In this document: in pieces, positions 19,020 through 28,792 of the stretch | Position numbering within the stretch: position 1 is the stretch's first letter | Layout of the letters: the number at the start of each line of letters is the position of its first letter | Assembly (NCBI RefSeq): GCF_039538365.1 | Contig: NZ_BAABCA010000005.1 | Coordinates: 310,001-374,000 of the forward strand | Reading direction: 5' to 3' | Length of the DNA: 64,000 nt | Origin: Postechiella marina | GTDB lineage: Bacteria > Bacteroidota > Bacteroidia > Flavobacteriales > Flavobacteriaceae | The notes under the pieces: model-generated | The model's input: the letters and a program-made list of their open reading frames with translations, nothing else | Databases searched by the model: none | What the model was told of the DNA's origin: nothing | Made by a program: the position numbers and the translations under genes

Positions 19020-20968
19020 CGCACTTCAAACAACTTAGCATTTGGGTGTCCGTAAGTTTCTTTTAAATTAATTCTTAGCGCCGTTATCTTTTCTTGATCG
19101 AAATTAAATTTAATTAAACGTGCTATATTATTAGTTTTCTCTCCTACTTTTTTCCAAGTTCCGCCAACTCGCACTTCTACATCTAAATTTTTCATTAATT
19201 CTGGCGGTACCGTATCTATATGACTCTTTTTTAGCCATTCTGATAGAGGCTGCTTACGCATGGTTATGTTTTTATGCAAATTAGTGTCGCACTTAATCTC
19301 TATTCTAGAAATTTTTATAGGTGTATCCCATTCCATTTGTAATTGAGCATTTAACCCATCTGATTGCCAATGGTTAATTTCACCATCTATATCTCTAGAA
19401 ATACCATTAATAAGGTTATTAGCATTACCTGATTGGGTTGATGAACCAAAAATATGACTTGCCTTTTTAGCTAAATCTTTTGGATCGTTAGCCTTTACTT
19501 TAGGAATATAAACATCGTCTCTCATTAATTGCTCCTGCAATTCTTTTATATGATTCTTGGCTACTTCTCTTGGTGTAATTCCTTTCTTTACACAAATTGT
19601 AGCTGCAGTTCCTACAGCTTGCCCCATTAAAGCACATGTACCTTGAATTCTTGTAGAAGACAATGCAATATGAGTTAAACTTGCATTTCTACCTGCAAAC
19701 ATTAAGTTAGAAATATTTTTAGAATATAAGCTTCGGAAAGGTACTTGGTATACTGTTTTAAATTTTTGATGAAAAAAGCTAGGTTCATTAGATAAGTCTT
19801 CAATACCTCCTGGATTATGCTCATCTAGAGACCAACCGCCATAACCAATGGCATCGTCAAAATGCCTATGCTCTGTTAAATCTTTTTCAGATAATACATG
19901 ATCGCCTATAAAACGACGCGATTCTCTTCTCCCAGGAAAAGAACCAATCCAGTCTATCGCAAAATTCTCAGATTCTGGAAATTTACCAGAATTTTTAATA
20001 TAATTCCATACACCATGGGCATAGCCCATTAATTTATGTCGGTTTACATCTTGTACATCTATAATATCAAAATCGCTACCTAGTTCTACCCACCAATACC
20101 CATCAATAAAGTTATTAATTTTTCTATGCTTTGTATTGTCCCCGTTATAAGGAATCATAAACGACGGTGGCGTATAAGGCATTGGCCTACCATAATCTCT
20201 GCCTTGCATTAAAATAGAAGCTCCCATTTGCCAACCATCTGCTTCATCTGGAGCGTATTTTTCGTTAAATTCTACTTTTCCTTCTCTACCTGTTCTATAG
20301 AGCGCTCCAGCTTTTGCTGCCATTAACCCGTCTCCAGAACAATCTATAAAAACATCTGCTTTAAATATAAATTCTGTTTCGGTGGTAGATTGCCAACAAC
20401 GAGCAGATATAATTTTATCACCATCCATTTCGGCATCCATAGCCGATGTGTTAACCATAACCGTTAAATTAGGTTCTCTAGTTACATAGTCGTAAACCAC
20501 ATGATCCCACATAGGATAAGACTCTTGGGCATTATATAATCTATTTTCTAGAAGTAACTCTTCAACAATACCAGTTTCTCGTTCTGCCAAACCTGTGGAT
20601 AATCGGTTTACGCCATTTACAGTAACTCTAATTTCACTTGAAGCATTCCCTCCTAATACCGGGCGGTCGTTTACTAAAACTGTTTTAGCTCCATTTCTAG
20701 CAGATGCTACTGCTGCAGGTATACCTGCCATACCTGCACCAATAACAACAACATCAAATTCTTCAATCTTTTTTCTAACTGGGTGTGGTACTTTTTGTCC
20801 TGTACCTAACTGGTGCCACTGGTCTTCGCCTCCATTATTAGAAGCTCCTTCTACTCCTACCTCAATTCCTTTTTCTATAACACCATCTGCAGATTTGCAC
20901 GATAATGGCAATACTGCTGCTGCTACCGTAACTCCTGCCGCATTTTTTAAAAAATTTCTTCTTTGCAT
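19004..20968 (-). CDS. Tat-exported FAD-dependent oxidoreductase
   Basis: A 654-residue protein starting with a twin-arginine signal (QRRNFLKNAAG), with a possible lipobox (LPLSC). The FAD-binding Rossmann motif GAGMAGIPAA lies near residue 80, followed by RPVLGGNASSEIR, which is characteristic of the FAD_oxidored (PF12831-type) group. A second conserved patch reads MFAGRNASLTHIAL. The C-terminal 120 residues look like a beta-sandwich, perhaps sugar-binding. It folds with its cofactor in the cytoplasm before export. It sits between GH110 and the flavin-motif protein in the operon. The substrate is probably a sugar, but this is unproven. Confidence 0.82.
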   Translation of the reverse strand: MQRRNFLKNAAGVTVAAAVLPLSCKSADGVIEKGIEVGVEGASNNGGEDQWHQLGTGQKVPHPVRKKIEEFDVVVIGAGMAGIPAAVASARNGAKTVLVNDRPVLGGNASSEIRVTVNGVNRLSTGLAERETGIVEELLLENRLYNAQESYPMWDHVVYDYVTREPNLTVMVNTSAMDAEMDGDKIISARCWQSTTETEFIFKADVFIDCSGDGLMAAKAGALYRTGREGKVEFNEKYAPDEADGWQMGASILMQGRDYGRPMPYTPPSFMIPYNGDNTKHRKINNFIDGYWWVELGSDFDIIDVQDVNRHKLMGYAHGVWNYIKNSGKFPESENFAIDWIGSFPGRRESRRFIGDHVLSEKDLTEHRHFDDAIGYGGWSLDEHNPGGIEDLSNEPSFFHQKFKTVYQVPFRSLYSKNISNLMFAGRNASLTHIALSSTRIQGTCALMGQAVGTAATICVKKGITPREVAKNHIKELQEQLMRDDVYIPKVKANDPKDLAKKASHIFGSSTQSGNANNLINGISRDIDGEINHWQSDGLNAQLQMEWDTPIKISRIEIKCDTNLHKNITMRKQPLSEWLKKSHIDTVPPELMKNLDVEVRVGGTWKKVGEKTNNIARLIKFNFDQEKITALRINLKETYGHPNAKLFEVRCYES

Positions 20969-20990
20969 TTTAAGTTATTTATTAAAGTCC

Positions 20991-22826
20991 CTATTTTTTA
21001 AACCCTTTGTTCTTTTTAAACGTTAAGGTTTGTTTTGACACCTTGTCTGCTTTCAATACTTTTTCGCAATTACCTTCGTATTTGTTTTTATAAATTTCTA
21101 CGTTCTTGCAATTAATTAAATCGAACATATAAGCGTCTGGATACTGTTGTTTTTCTGTAAAAGTTTGTTTAATTGTATTTCCTCTTACTATTAAACCATC
21201 GAGCCTATCTGCCCAAATAATTCTATTATCAAAGGTTTCAATGGTATTATTTTCAAACACAATGTTTCTATCGTATAATTCTGTTTGGTTAAAAGATTTT
21301 CCTAATCTAGGAGATACTTTTAAAATGGCATGTTCTGCACCTCCATAAGCACAATGCGTAAAGCGATTATTTCTAATTAATACATCTTCTACATTTCCAG
21401 ATTCGAACCAAAAAAACGTTTCGCCCCTTAGCATAATTGAAGACATCATAGATGATAAGTCGTTGTTTTCTATAACAATCTTTTTTGGTGTTTTTATTAT
21501 GATGTTTCTTGCTCTATGATCTCTAATAGTGTTTCCGCGCATTGTAAAAACAGGATTCCATGTTTTATTTTCAAGAATATCTCCCGGTTTTAAATCTGAT
21601 GGTAAATTAGCTTCTAATGTTAAATCTATATACTTTTCGTTAATAACATTCACTGCTTTAATAACACCTTCTGAAGCTCTTTGCGGGTTAGGATTTTTAA
21701 TAAACCAAATTTCGTCTCCTTTTCCTGCAAACTCAAAGCCCATTTGCTCGAAGTGTTTAAGCGCCACACGAACTTTGTTTTTCGCTAAAATTTTATCGAC
21801 CTCTACATAAGTTCCGTGCACATTAGTTCCATCATCATACATACCTTCTATTCTACAATTTTCTATAAGTATATTGCCTTTACAGTTTGCAAAGTGTGTA
21901 GCATCAGCAGTAGCAGAAATCATTCTATTAGATCCTTCTCTAATATAAACTCCCGAATTTAAAATATTAATACCATCTGTTCTTTCAAACAAAAAGCCCA
22001 TACCTAATGCATGATGAATAGTAACATTATCAAAAAGTACATTTTTAGATCTTCTTGTTAAAAAAGCAGGTGCATATCTATCTAATTCTCTATTTCCTTT
22101 TGAGTTTAAAACCGAACCTACTCTTGGAAAATGTCTAATAGATTTTTGATGAAGACGCAATTGTCCACCTTTAATTTTCTCAACATAGTTTGGTTCTAAA
22201 TGCATATCCCAAGCACCAAAGTCTACAGCCTTTGTCTCTTTATTATGCGGTAGTGTGCTCCCTAAATTGGCGTACTCAAAACCATCTATGGCAGGAAAAA
22301 CAATTTTTCCTTTCTTTAATTCCCACGAAAAACCATCTGTATAAGGTTTTATATCTATGTAGCTTTCCTTTTTATTAACCGCCATAACATCGCCTTGAAA
22401 GGCAAATGGAATATCCCAATCTATTGTTAAGTTAGTAACACTAATATTATTACAATCTTCGAATACAAAAGGAGCTAATGCGCCATGAAAAATAAACTCT
22501 GAACCTTGCCCGTTAATTTCGACAGAGTTAAAACCTTCAAGATTAAAAATTATCTTTTTAAATCCGTTTCCATGATTAGTAATATAAAGATACTTGCCAA
22601 TTGCATAATCTCCCTTGAAGGTATAAATACCTTTTTGGAACACCAATTGAATATCTTTATCTTTTGCGTTTTTAATAGCATGTCTAACCCTAGAAGTCAT
22701 ATCTCCTTCTGCATGCTTTATTTCTATAACCTCTTTTGCGTTTGCTGTAAAAGCCATAAAAAAAGCGCAAAGAATAACCTCTATCGAAAATTTTATTTTA
22801 GTTGAAATCATTTGTATTTTTATCAT
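20991..22826 (-). CDS. GH110 alpha-1,3-galactosidase
   Basis: A secreted 611-residue right-handed beta-helix enzyme with a signal peptide ending near TANAK. Three candidate catalytic Asp residues are seen in ADATHF (Asp308) and MYDDGTNVHG (Asp331, Asp332). Their spacing of 23 and 24 residues equals that of Asp321, Asp344 and Asp345 which I recall for the characterised GH110 from Pseudoalteromonas distincta. GH110 enzymes remove terminal alpha-1,3-linked galactose; the P. distincta enzyme acts on a disaccharide derived from lambda-carrageenan. It starts 1 nt after the upstream sulfatase stop, which argues for desulfation followed by cleavage. An in-frame ATG at 22811 is an alternative start. 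Confidence 0.85.
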   Translation of the reverse strand: MIKIQMISTKIKFSIEVILCAFFMAFTANAKEVIEIKHAEGDMTSRVRHAIKNAKDKDIQLVFQKGIYTFKGDYAIGKYLYITNHGNGFKKIIFNLEGFNSVEINGQGSEFIFHGALAPFVFEDCNNISVTNLTIDWDIPFAFQGDVMAVNKKESYIDIKPYTDGFSWELKKGKIVFPAIDGFEYANLGSTLPHNKETKAVDFGAWDMHLEPNYVEKIKGGQLRLHQKSIRHFPRVGSVLNSKGNRELDRYAPAFLTRRSKNVLFDNVTIHHALGMGFLFERTDGINILNSGVYIREGSNRMISATADATHFANCKGNILIENCRIEGMYDDGTNVHGTYVEVDKILAKNKVRVALKHFEQMGFEFAGKGDEIWFIKNPNPQRASEGVIKAVNVINEKYIDLTLEANLPSDLKPGDILENKTWNPVFTMRGNTIRDHRARNIIIKTPKKIVIENNDLSSMMSSIMLRGETFFWFESGNVEDVLIRNNRFTHCAYGGAEHAILKVSPRLGKSFNQTELYDRNIVFENNTIETFDNRIIWADRLDGLIVRGNTIKQTFTEKQQYPDAYMFDLINCKNVEIYKNKYEGNCEKVLKADKVSKQTLTFKKNKGFKK

Positions 22827-22827
22827 T

Positions 22828-24306
22828 TTATAAATCTACTCCCGTACCTTGTAACGAATTATCGTGGTCCCACATAATTAACCAAGGGTCTTTTGTTTTT
22901 AATTGAAAAGCTTTCATTTTCTTTTTCATGTTTTCCAAAACTGCTTCAAAATTTGCGTTTGTTGCAAGATTATTTAATTCTCCTGGATCTTTATCTAAAT
23001 CAAACAACTCAAATTCTGGATGAAACATGTAGTCTTTCACCTTACGTTTTCCGTAGTATTCAATATCATTTTTATAAATACTTTGCCATGTTGATGCTGC
23101 CCACAAATCTGAAGCAAAAGGATAATCTAAACGGTAAGCAATATTCCAGATTAGTTTGTAATTTTTATCGATAGATACACGCATTGGGTAATACATGGTT
23201 ATTTCGTGAAAGGTATGCGATGCATATATTTGGTCCCAACCTTGATTGGGTTCGTTATCTATAATAGTATTAAATGATTTACCGTGAAAGTCTTTTGGGT
23301 TATAGCTTACCTCTGCCATTTCTAAAATGGTTGGTGTTAAATCTACCCACGAAATTTTAGCATGATTTACAGATCCTTTTTTACCCTTTGTAGGGTCTTT
23401 TATAATACATGGCAATTTAATTCCTGGTTCGTAAACAGTTGTTTTAGCTCCTGGAAAAGCCATTCCGTTATCAGATATGTAAAAAACAATGGTATTATAT
23501 AACTTGCCTGCATCTTTTAAATGACTCATTAATTTACCAAAACCTTGATCTATTCTAGATATACTTTGATAATATTGCGCAATTTCTTCTCTAGATTGTT
23601 TGTTATCTGGTAAAAAATCTGGAACAATAACATTGTCTGGATTGTATACCACTTGATTTACATCTTTATATCCGCCAACTTTATTTCCAAATGTATTTGG
23701 AATATCCCAAGTCTCAGGTTTAAATGGGTGACCACGATGCGGATCGTCTGTACAGAAATATAAAAAGAATGGTTTATCTGAATTTAAAACATTTTTTGAG
23801 GCATCTGCCATTTCTACTGTATTTCTTGGGTCTGCCTCTAAAACCTCATCAAAAAGATATACTTTTTCTGGAGCAACATGGTATTTACCTATTCTGGCTG
23901 TTAAATATCCTGCTTCAGACAATCTATTAGATAAAGATTTTACACCATCAAACGTACTAAAGTGATGATAATCGTGCACATGTCCATAAGATCCTGTAGC
24001 ATGTCCATACAGACCAGAAAGAATTACAGACCTGCTTGCTGCGCAACTTGCACTGGTGCAATACGCATTTGTAAACATAACACCTTCTGATGCTAATTTA
24101 TCTAAATTTGGTGTTTTTATAACTGGGTTTCCATAACAACCTAAAGCATCTGTACCATGATCGTCTGCTACAAATAATATAATATTTGGAGATGATTTTA
24201 ATTGCTCTGTTTTAGCATTCTGTTTTTCTTCACACGAAGTAAAAAACATTAATGCAAAACCGACAAATAAACATGTTGACTTTAAAATTTTAAAATAGTC
24301 TTTCAT
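22828..24306 (-). CDS. S1-type sulfatase, lipoprotein, first gene of the GH110 operon
   Basis: A 492-residue sulfatase with a lipobox (FFTSC near residue 25). The modification site is CAASR (Cys88): Ala replaces the usual Pro at the third position, a permitted variant that I associate with S1_8-like enzymes. Metal segments are VADDHG and ISDNGMAFPG. It is followed by GH110 after 1 nt, so its product and the GH110 substrate are probably linked. It is the likely first gene of a nine-gene transcript running down to 10597. Regiospecificity is not known. Confidence 0.9.
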   Translation of the reverse strand: MKDYFKILKSTCLFVGFALMFFTSCEEKQNAKTEQLKSSPNIILFVADDHGTDALGCYGNPVIKTPNLDKLASEGVMFTNAYCTSASCAASRSVILSGLYGHATGSYGHVHDYHHFSTFDGVKSLSNRLSEAGYLTARIGKYHVAPEKVYLFDEVLEADPRNTVEMADASKNVLNSDKPFFLYFCTDDPHRGHPFKPETWDIPNTFGNKVGGYKDVNQVVYNPDNVIVPDFLPDNKQSREEIAQYYQSISRIDQGFGKLMSHLKDAGKLYNTIVFYISDNGMAFPGAKTTVYEPGIKLPCIIKDPTKGKKGSVNHAKISWVDLTPTILEMAEVSYNPKDFHGKSFNTIIDNEPNQGWDQIYASHTFHEITMYYPMRVSIDKNYKLIWNIAYRLDYPFASDLWAASTWQSIYKNDIEYYGKRKVKDYMFHPEFELFDLDKDPGELNNLATNANFEAVLENMKKKMKAFQLKTKDPWLIMWDHDNSLQGTGVDL

Positions 24307-24481
24307 AAAAAAGTGTGATTTGTATTGTAAACTTAGTCTAACAATATAAATTCTGTGTGCCTATCAATACAAATAGTGTATGTATCAATCCAAAAAAAAT
24401 TATACCGTAAATAAAGATAAACAAATCAATAAACATCGTGCGTTTATTACCTATATGCAAGAAGCACTTATCAAGTTTTAC

Positions 24482-25981
24482 CTAATTGTTTATTTTTTTT
24501 TTAAAAATATAACCCGATCCATTTTTTAAGCCAGGCTCTTTAAAAACTTCTAGTTGAGATTTTAATTCTGAAACCATTTTATCTTTAATTTTCTCATACC
24601 CTTTTTTAGAATACATGTTATACAACTCGTCTGGATCTTTAACCAAATCGAACAACCAAGGAGCTTCGCTTTTAGACACAACAAGTTTATGGGTGTTAGA
24701 AATTGCAGAAACGATAAAACCTCCCGGGCTTCTGGTATAAACTATTCTGTTTGAAACAATTTCTTTTTTATCACTTTTAAAAACTTCACTATCATTCATA
24801 CCATGTAAATTAGGTATACTTGGCGCATCCATTAAATTTAAAATTGTTGGTGCAAAATCGGCTGTGGTATAGGCCTTACTTACTACCTTTTTGGCTGGTA
24901 TTTTTGCAGGATATTTAATTACAAAAGGTATTTTTGCTGCTGCTTCGTAAGGCACACTTTTGTTTCTTCGTTTATGCTCGAAAAGCATATCGCCATGGTC
25001 GGATGTAAATACAACAATCGTGTTTTCTTCAAGTTTATTATCTTTTAAAAACTTAAGAATACGTCCTACATTATCGTCTATACATTTAACCATTCCAAAA
25101 TAGCCACGCATATAATTAACATCAAACTCTTTGGCTTCATTTTTATTTTTAGGAGAACCAAATTTTGGGCGTTTAATTTCGGTAATTAATCGCATAGTTT
25201 CGGGTATATTAAAAGCCATATCTTTATACATAGACGTATAAGGTTCGCGCGTTACATTTGGCGTATGTGGATCTGGAATAGATAACATTAAGCAAAATGG
25301 TTGCTTTTTATCGCGTTCTAAAATTTCTAAACTCTTATCGGTTAAAAAATCTGTTACGTATTGTAAATTTCCTGCTTTACCGCTACTATCGATTGCTACT
25401 TTAATTTTATTTACAAACCTTAACGATCCATCTTTTAAAGTTCTTATGTATGGCGAATGGCCATTATTAATCATATATCTATTATCTGTAAAACCAAAAT
25501 TACGCTCTGGGATATGACATATTTTACTCTTTTTATCGTTTGCTAAATCTTCTTTAGATCGTCCTTCTAAATGCCACTTGCCTACGTAAGATGTGGCATA
25601 ACCTTCTCGCCTTAACACTTCTCCAAAGGTTACTATTTCGTCTTTAAGCGGATTATCATTTTTATCTGCTCCTGTTGCATATGGATACAACCCAGAAACA
25701 AATGAGGCTCTTGAAGGTGTACAAACAGGCGAAGTAGCATAATAATTGGTACAAATTGCTCCATTTTGCGCTATAGAATCTATAAAAGGGGTTTCTACAA
25801 CTGCTTGTTTGCCCCACATAAAAGCTTGATTATCTTCCATTAAATCGCGATAACACCCTAATGTTCTAAAATTGTGCTCATCGGTTTGAATAACAATTAA
25901 ATTAGGCTTTGCAGACTGTGCATAGCTAGAGTATAACGTTAGCCATACTATTAAAAGAGAAATTATATTTTTCATATTCAT
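24482..25981 (-). CDS. S1-type formylglycine sulfatase
   Basis: A secreted 499-residue sulfatase with a signal peptide ending near YSSYAQ. The formylglycine site is CTPSR (about Cys87). The first metal segment is QTDEHNF, with Asp-Glu-His instead of the more common Asp-Asp; the second is TSDHGDML. I preferred the ATG at 25981, which follows an A-rich stretch; another at 25975 is equally possible and a start at 26017 would bury the signal peptide. It is separated from its neighbours by 175 nt and about 180 nt and probably has its own promoter. Confidence 0.88.
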   Translation of the reverse strand: MNMKNIISLLIVWLTLYSSYAQSAKPNLIVIQTDEHNFRTLGCYRDLMEDNQAFMWGKQAVVETPFIDSIAQNGAICTNYYATSPVCTPSRASFVSGLYPYATGADKNDNPLKDEIVTFGEVLRREGYATSYVGKWHLEGRSKEDLANDKKSKICHIPERNFGFTDNRYMINNGHSPYIRTLKDGSLRFVNKIKVAIDSSGKAGNLQYVTDFLTDKSLEILERDKKQPFCLMLSIPDPHTPNVTREPYTSMYKDMAFNIPETMRLITEIKRPKFGSPKNKNEAKEFDVNYMRGYFGMVKCIDDNVGRILKFLKDNKLEENTIVVFTSDHGDMLFEHKRRNKSVPYEAAAKIPFVIKYPAKIPAKKVVSKAYTTADFAPTILNLMDAPSIPNLHGMNDSEVFKSDKKEIVSNRIVYTRSPGGFIVSAISNTHKLVVSKSEAPWLFDLVKDPDELYNMYSKKGYEKIKDKMVSELKSQLEVFKEPGLKNGSGYIFKKKINN

Positions 25982-26106
25982 AATTTTTAAACACATACAT
26001 TTTTTCACTTCTGCCAAATTAAAATAACGCTAGTATACTAATGTCTTCTTAAATTCAAGATTTGTGCGTTCGTGTCTCAATTGGTATACACAAAAACTAT
26101 ACTAAC

Positions 26107-26146
26107 AAAAAAACTCCTTTAATCGTTACATTAAAGAAGCCTTTTT
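26107..26146 (-). terminator. Terminator after the 297-residue T9SS gene
   Basis: A 17-bp imperfect stem (26107-26123 with 26130-26146, loop 6 nt) starts 18 nt after the minus-strand stop codon and gives a T-rich tail on that strand. Confidence 0.65.
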
Positions 26147-26163
26147 AAATGATGTTTAAAAAA

Positions 26164-27057
26164 TTATTTTTTTACTATTCTTTTTGAAAAAATACCATTT
26201 TTTGATGCCAATTGTAATACGTATACTCCTTTAGTTAAAGATGAAATATCAATAGCATCTTTATTATATTTTTGAGACGCAACAGTTTTTCCTAGAATGT
26301 CTAATATTTTATAAGACTGAATAGCTTCGCTTGATGTAATGTTTATATTGTTAGTTGATGGATTTGGGTAAACTAAAAACTTTATATCCTTTGCTTTTTG
26401 AGCACTTAGCGTACCTTGTGTTATAGTAAAATCATCCATGTAAATAACACAATCTGTAGAAGGTACAGTTGATATATTAATAGTACTCCACGCCTCTGTT
26501 CCATCTGCTGTTGTTATTGTAATTTCTGTTTGCATTTGTGTCCACACACCTGCAGTAACAGTACTTAAATCAAAATTAGCTGCTTCATTAAACTTATTAG
26601 CTGGAACACTTCCACCCTTTTGAGCTGTAAATTTAGCATTACCAGATGGCGTGCCTGTAATATAAAACCAAACAGATAAAACATATGTTCCTGTTACTAT
26701 ATCAAAATTCCCTTCTTTATTTACATTAGACCTATATGTTTGAAGTTTTGCTTTTACGGTACCTAAGTCTCCAGCAGTGTTAGAATCGTAATTTGCTTTC
26801 ATACTATAGCTACTTCCGTTATGTGTAAAATCTGTAGACTGTTCGAAACCTGCTACCTGTGTCCAAGCTTCAACTATATTTCCTGTAGAACTTCCGCCAG
26901 CATAAAGTACTCCCATATCTCCTGGAGTTGCTTCATATCCCGTATCGTATTCAAAACCATATGCAGAAGAGTCGAACCCTGTTATTTGTGCGTTGCAATA
27001 ACCAACAGCTAGACATGTTATTAAAGTTATTAATTTTTTAAGTAAAGATGTTTTCAT
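26164..27057 (-). CDS. T9SS-secreted protein with a carbohydrate-binding-like module
   Basis: 297 residues. A signal peptide ends near GYCNAQ. Residues 25-215 look like a single beta-sandwich (YGFE near the start, IYMDDFTI at the end, as in CBM4/9-like modules). Residues 225-297 form a type A T9SS sorting domain (VYPNPSTNNINI ... KGVYVLQL ... KRIVKK). There is no catalytic domain, so it is probably a surface or secreted glycan-binding protein. It is flanked by its own terminator and lies between a sulfatase and CstA. Ligand binding is inferred from fold and context only. Confidence 0.8.
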   Translation of the reverse strand: MKTSLLKKLITLITCLAVGYCNAQITGFDSSAYGFEYDTGYEATPGDMGVLYAGGSSTGNIVEAWTQVAGFEQSTDFTHNGSSYSMKANYDSNTAGDLGTVKAKLQTYRSNVNKEGNFDIVTGTYVLSVWFYITGTPSGNAKFTAQKGGSVPANKFNEAANFDLSTVTAGVWTQMQTEITITTADGTEAWSTINISTVPSTDCVIYMDDFTITQGTLSAQKAKDIKFLVYPNPSTNNINITSSEAIQSYKILDILGKTVASQKYNKDAIDISSLTKGVYVLQLASKNGIFSKRIVKK

Positions 27058-27298
27058 AATTCTTAGTTTTAATGGTTATAGTTAATAATGAAGCTAGTTA
27101 AGCTTCAAATTAAGATTTAAAACAAAGAAATTAATATCTATAAGTTTTGGTGTGTTTACTAATAAACAAAATGTGCACCTGTGTAAAGCAAGACACAGTT
27201 TACCAAGTGACATATGGTGTACAAAAGCGAGAAAATAATACGTTTAATACACAATTTAAAAAAAAACGTAAAACTCTAGAAATAAATATTTTAAAAAA

Positions 27299-28747
27299 TT
27301 AAGATGTGGTTGTAATCGCTTTTTTAGTTTTCTTCTTAATTATAAAGAGCCAAAATATTAAGGTAATAAGAAAAGTAACAACTGCTCCTAAAATATATGC
27401 CATGTTATGCTCCATTTTAAAACCTTCTGGTGCAATTAAAATATACGTACTACAAACCATAGTCATAAAAATAGCAGGAATAAGAGTAACCCAATACAGC
27501 TTTTTTTCTAAAATAAGATATGCAGTAAGCATCCATAAAACAACGGTTGCTAATGTTTGATTACTCCATGCAAAATACCTCCAAATAATAGCAAAATCTA
27601 TTTGAGTTAAAACAAAAGCTATAGCAAATAATGGAAGACTTATATATAATCTCTTTGTTATTTTCTTTTGATCGTACTTAAAAATATCTGACACTATTAA
27701 TCGTGCAGAACGAAATGCGGTATCTCCAGACGTTATTGGAGCTGCAACTATACCCAAAACAGCAAGAACACCTCCAAAAGCACCTAACATGTTTAAAGAA
27801 ATCTCGTTTGCAGCCCACGCAGCATTGTTTCCATTTTTAGCCATCATAGAGTTTAAGCCTTCAACATTATCAAAAAAAGCCATTGCAGCTGCTGCCCAAA
27901 TTAGCGCTACAATACCCTCTGTAACCATAGCTCCAAAAAACACGGATTTACCATATTTTTCATTTTTTAAACAACGCGACATTAATGGCGATTGGGTAGC
28001 ATGAAACCCCGAAATAGCACCACAAGCAATAGTTACAAACAAAATAGGAAACAAAGGTGTCTCATCTGGATTAGATTTCATATTTACCAAATTTTCTGGT
28101 ATCAATTCTGGTATTTGATAATCACCAAAAATTAGAGTCATGAACAATCCAATTGCCATAAACAACATTGCTGCTCCAAATACAGGATATAATTTGCTTA
28201 TTAACTTATCTATAGGTAATAAAGTAGACAATACGTAATACAATAAAATTACAGTAACCCAACCCCACAAGCCCAAATAGCCATTTGTCATTCCATCAAT
28301 AATTTTTGCAGGACCAACAAGAAAAACAGTTCCTACAAAAATTAATAGAACCACTGTAAAAACACGCATAAATTGTTTTAAATATGGGCCTAAATACACG
28401 CCAACAATTTCGCTTATACTTAAACCATCGTGCCTTAGCGATAACATGCCAGATAGATAATCGTGCACTGCACCTGCAAAAATGGTTCCTAATACAATCC
28501 ATAAAAAAGCAGACGGACCAAACATAGCACCTGCAATAGCTCCAAAAATTGGCCCTAAACCTGCTATGTTTAAAAACTGAATTAAAAACACTTTCCATGT
28601 TGGTAATGGCATAAAATCTACATTGTCCTGCTTTGTTATTGCTGGTGTTTCTCGATCTTTTTTTATACCGAATATTTTTTCGATAAGTGTACCATAAACA
28701 AAATAGCCGATAACTAAAACTAGAATGGAAATTATAAATGAAATCAT
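27299..28747 (-). CDS. cstA: CstA-family carbon starvation transporter (short form)
   Basis: A 482-residue polytopic membrane protein with about 12 helices. Recognisable CstA segments include DVxAITKQDNVDFMPLP-like residues near 40, IAGLGPIFGAIAG and SGFHATQSPL. Enterobacterial CstA has about 700 residues; this shorter form is common in Bacteroidota. Family members import pyruvate or peptides during carbon limitation. It starts 45 nt after the HTCS stop, so the two may share a transcript. Its link to galactan use is only positional. Confidence 0.85.
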   Translation of the reverse strand: MISFIISILVLVIGYFVYGTLIEKIFGIKKDRETPAITKQDNVDFMPLPTWKVFLIQFLNIAGLGPIFGAIAGAMFGPSAFLWIVLGTIFAGAVHDYLSGMLSLRHDGLSISEIVGVYLGPYLKQFMRVFTVVLLIFVGTVFLVGPAKIIDGMTNGYLGLWGWVTVILLYYVLSTLLPIDKLISKLYPVFGAAMLFMAIGLFMTLIFGDYQIPELIPENLVNMKSNPDETPLFPILFVTIACGAISGFHATQSPLMSRCLKNEKYGKSVFFGAMVTEGIVALIWAAAAMAFFDNVEGLNSMMAKNGNNAAWAANEISLNMLGAFGGVLAVLGIVAAPITSGDTAFRSARLIVSDIFKYDQKKITKRLYISLPLFAIAFVLTQIDFAIIWRYFAWSNQTLATVVLWMLTAYLILEKKLYWVTLIPAIFMTMVCSTYILIAPEGFKMEHNMAYILGAVVTFLITLIFWLFIIKKKTKKAITTTS

Positions 28748-28792
28748 AAAAAAATATTATTTGTACCTAAATTATTAATCACCACAATAATA

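Noticed and set aside
20595..21026. 143-codon plus-strand frame opposite the FAD oxidoreductase
   Set aside because: Composition and position are those of a shadow of the real gene, and it runs across the GH110/oxidoreductase junction.
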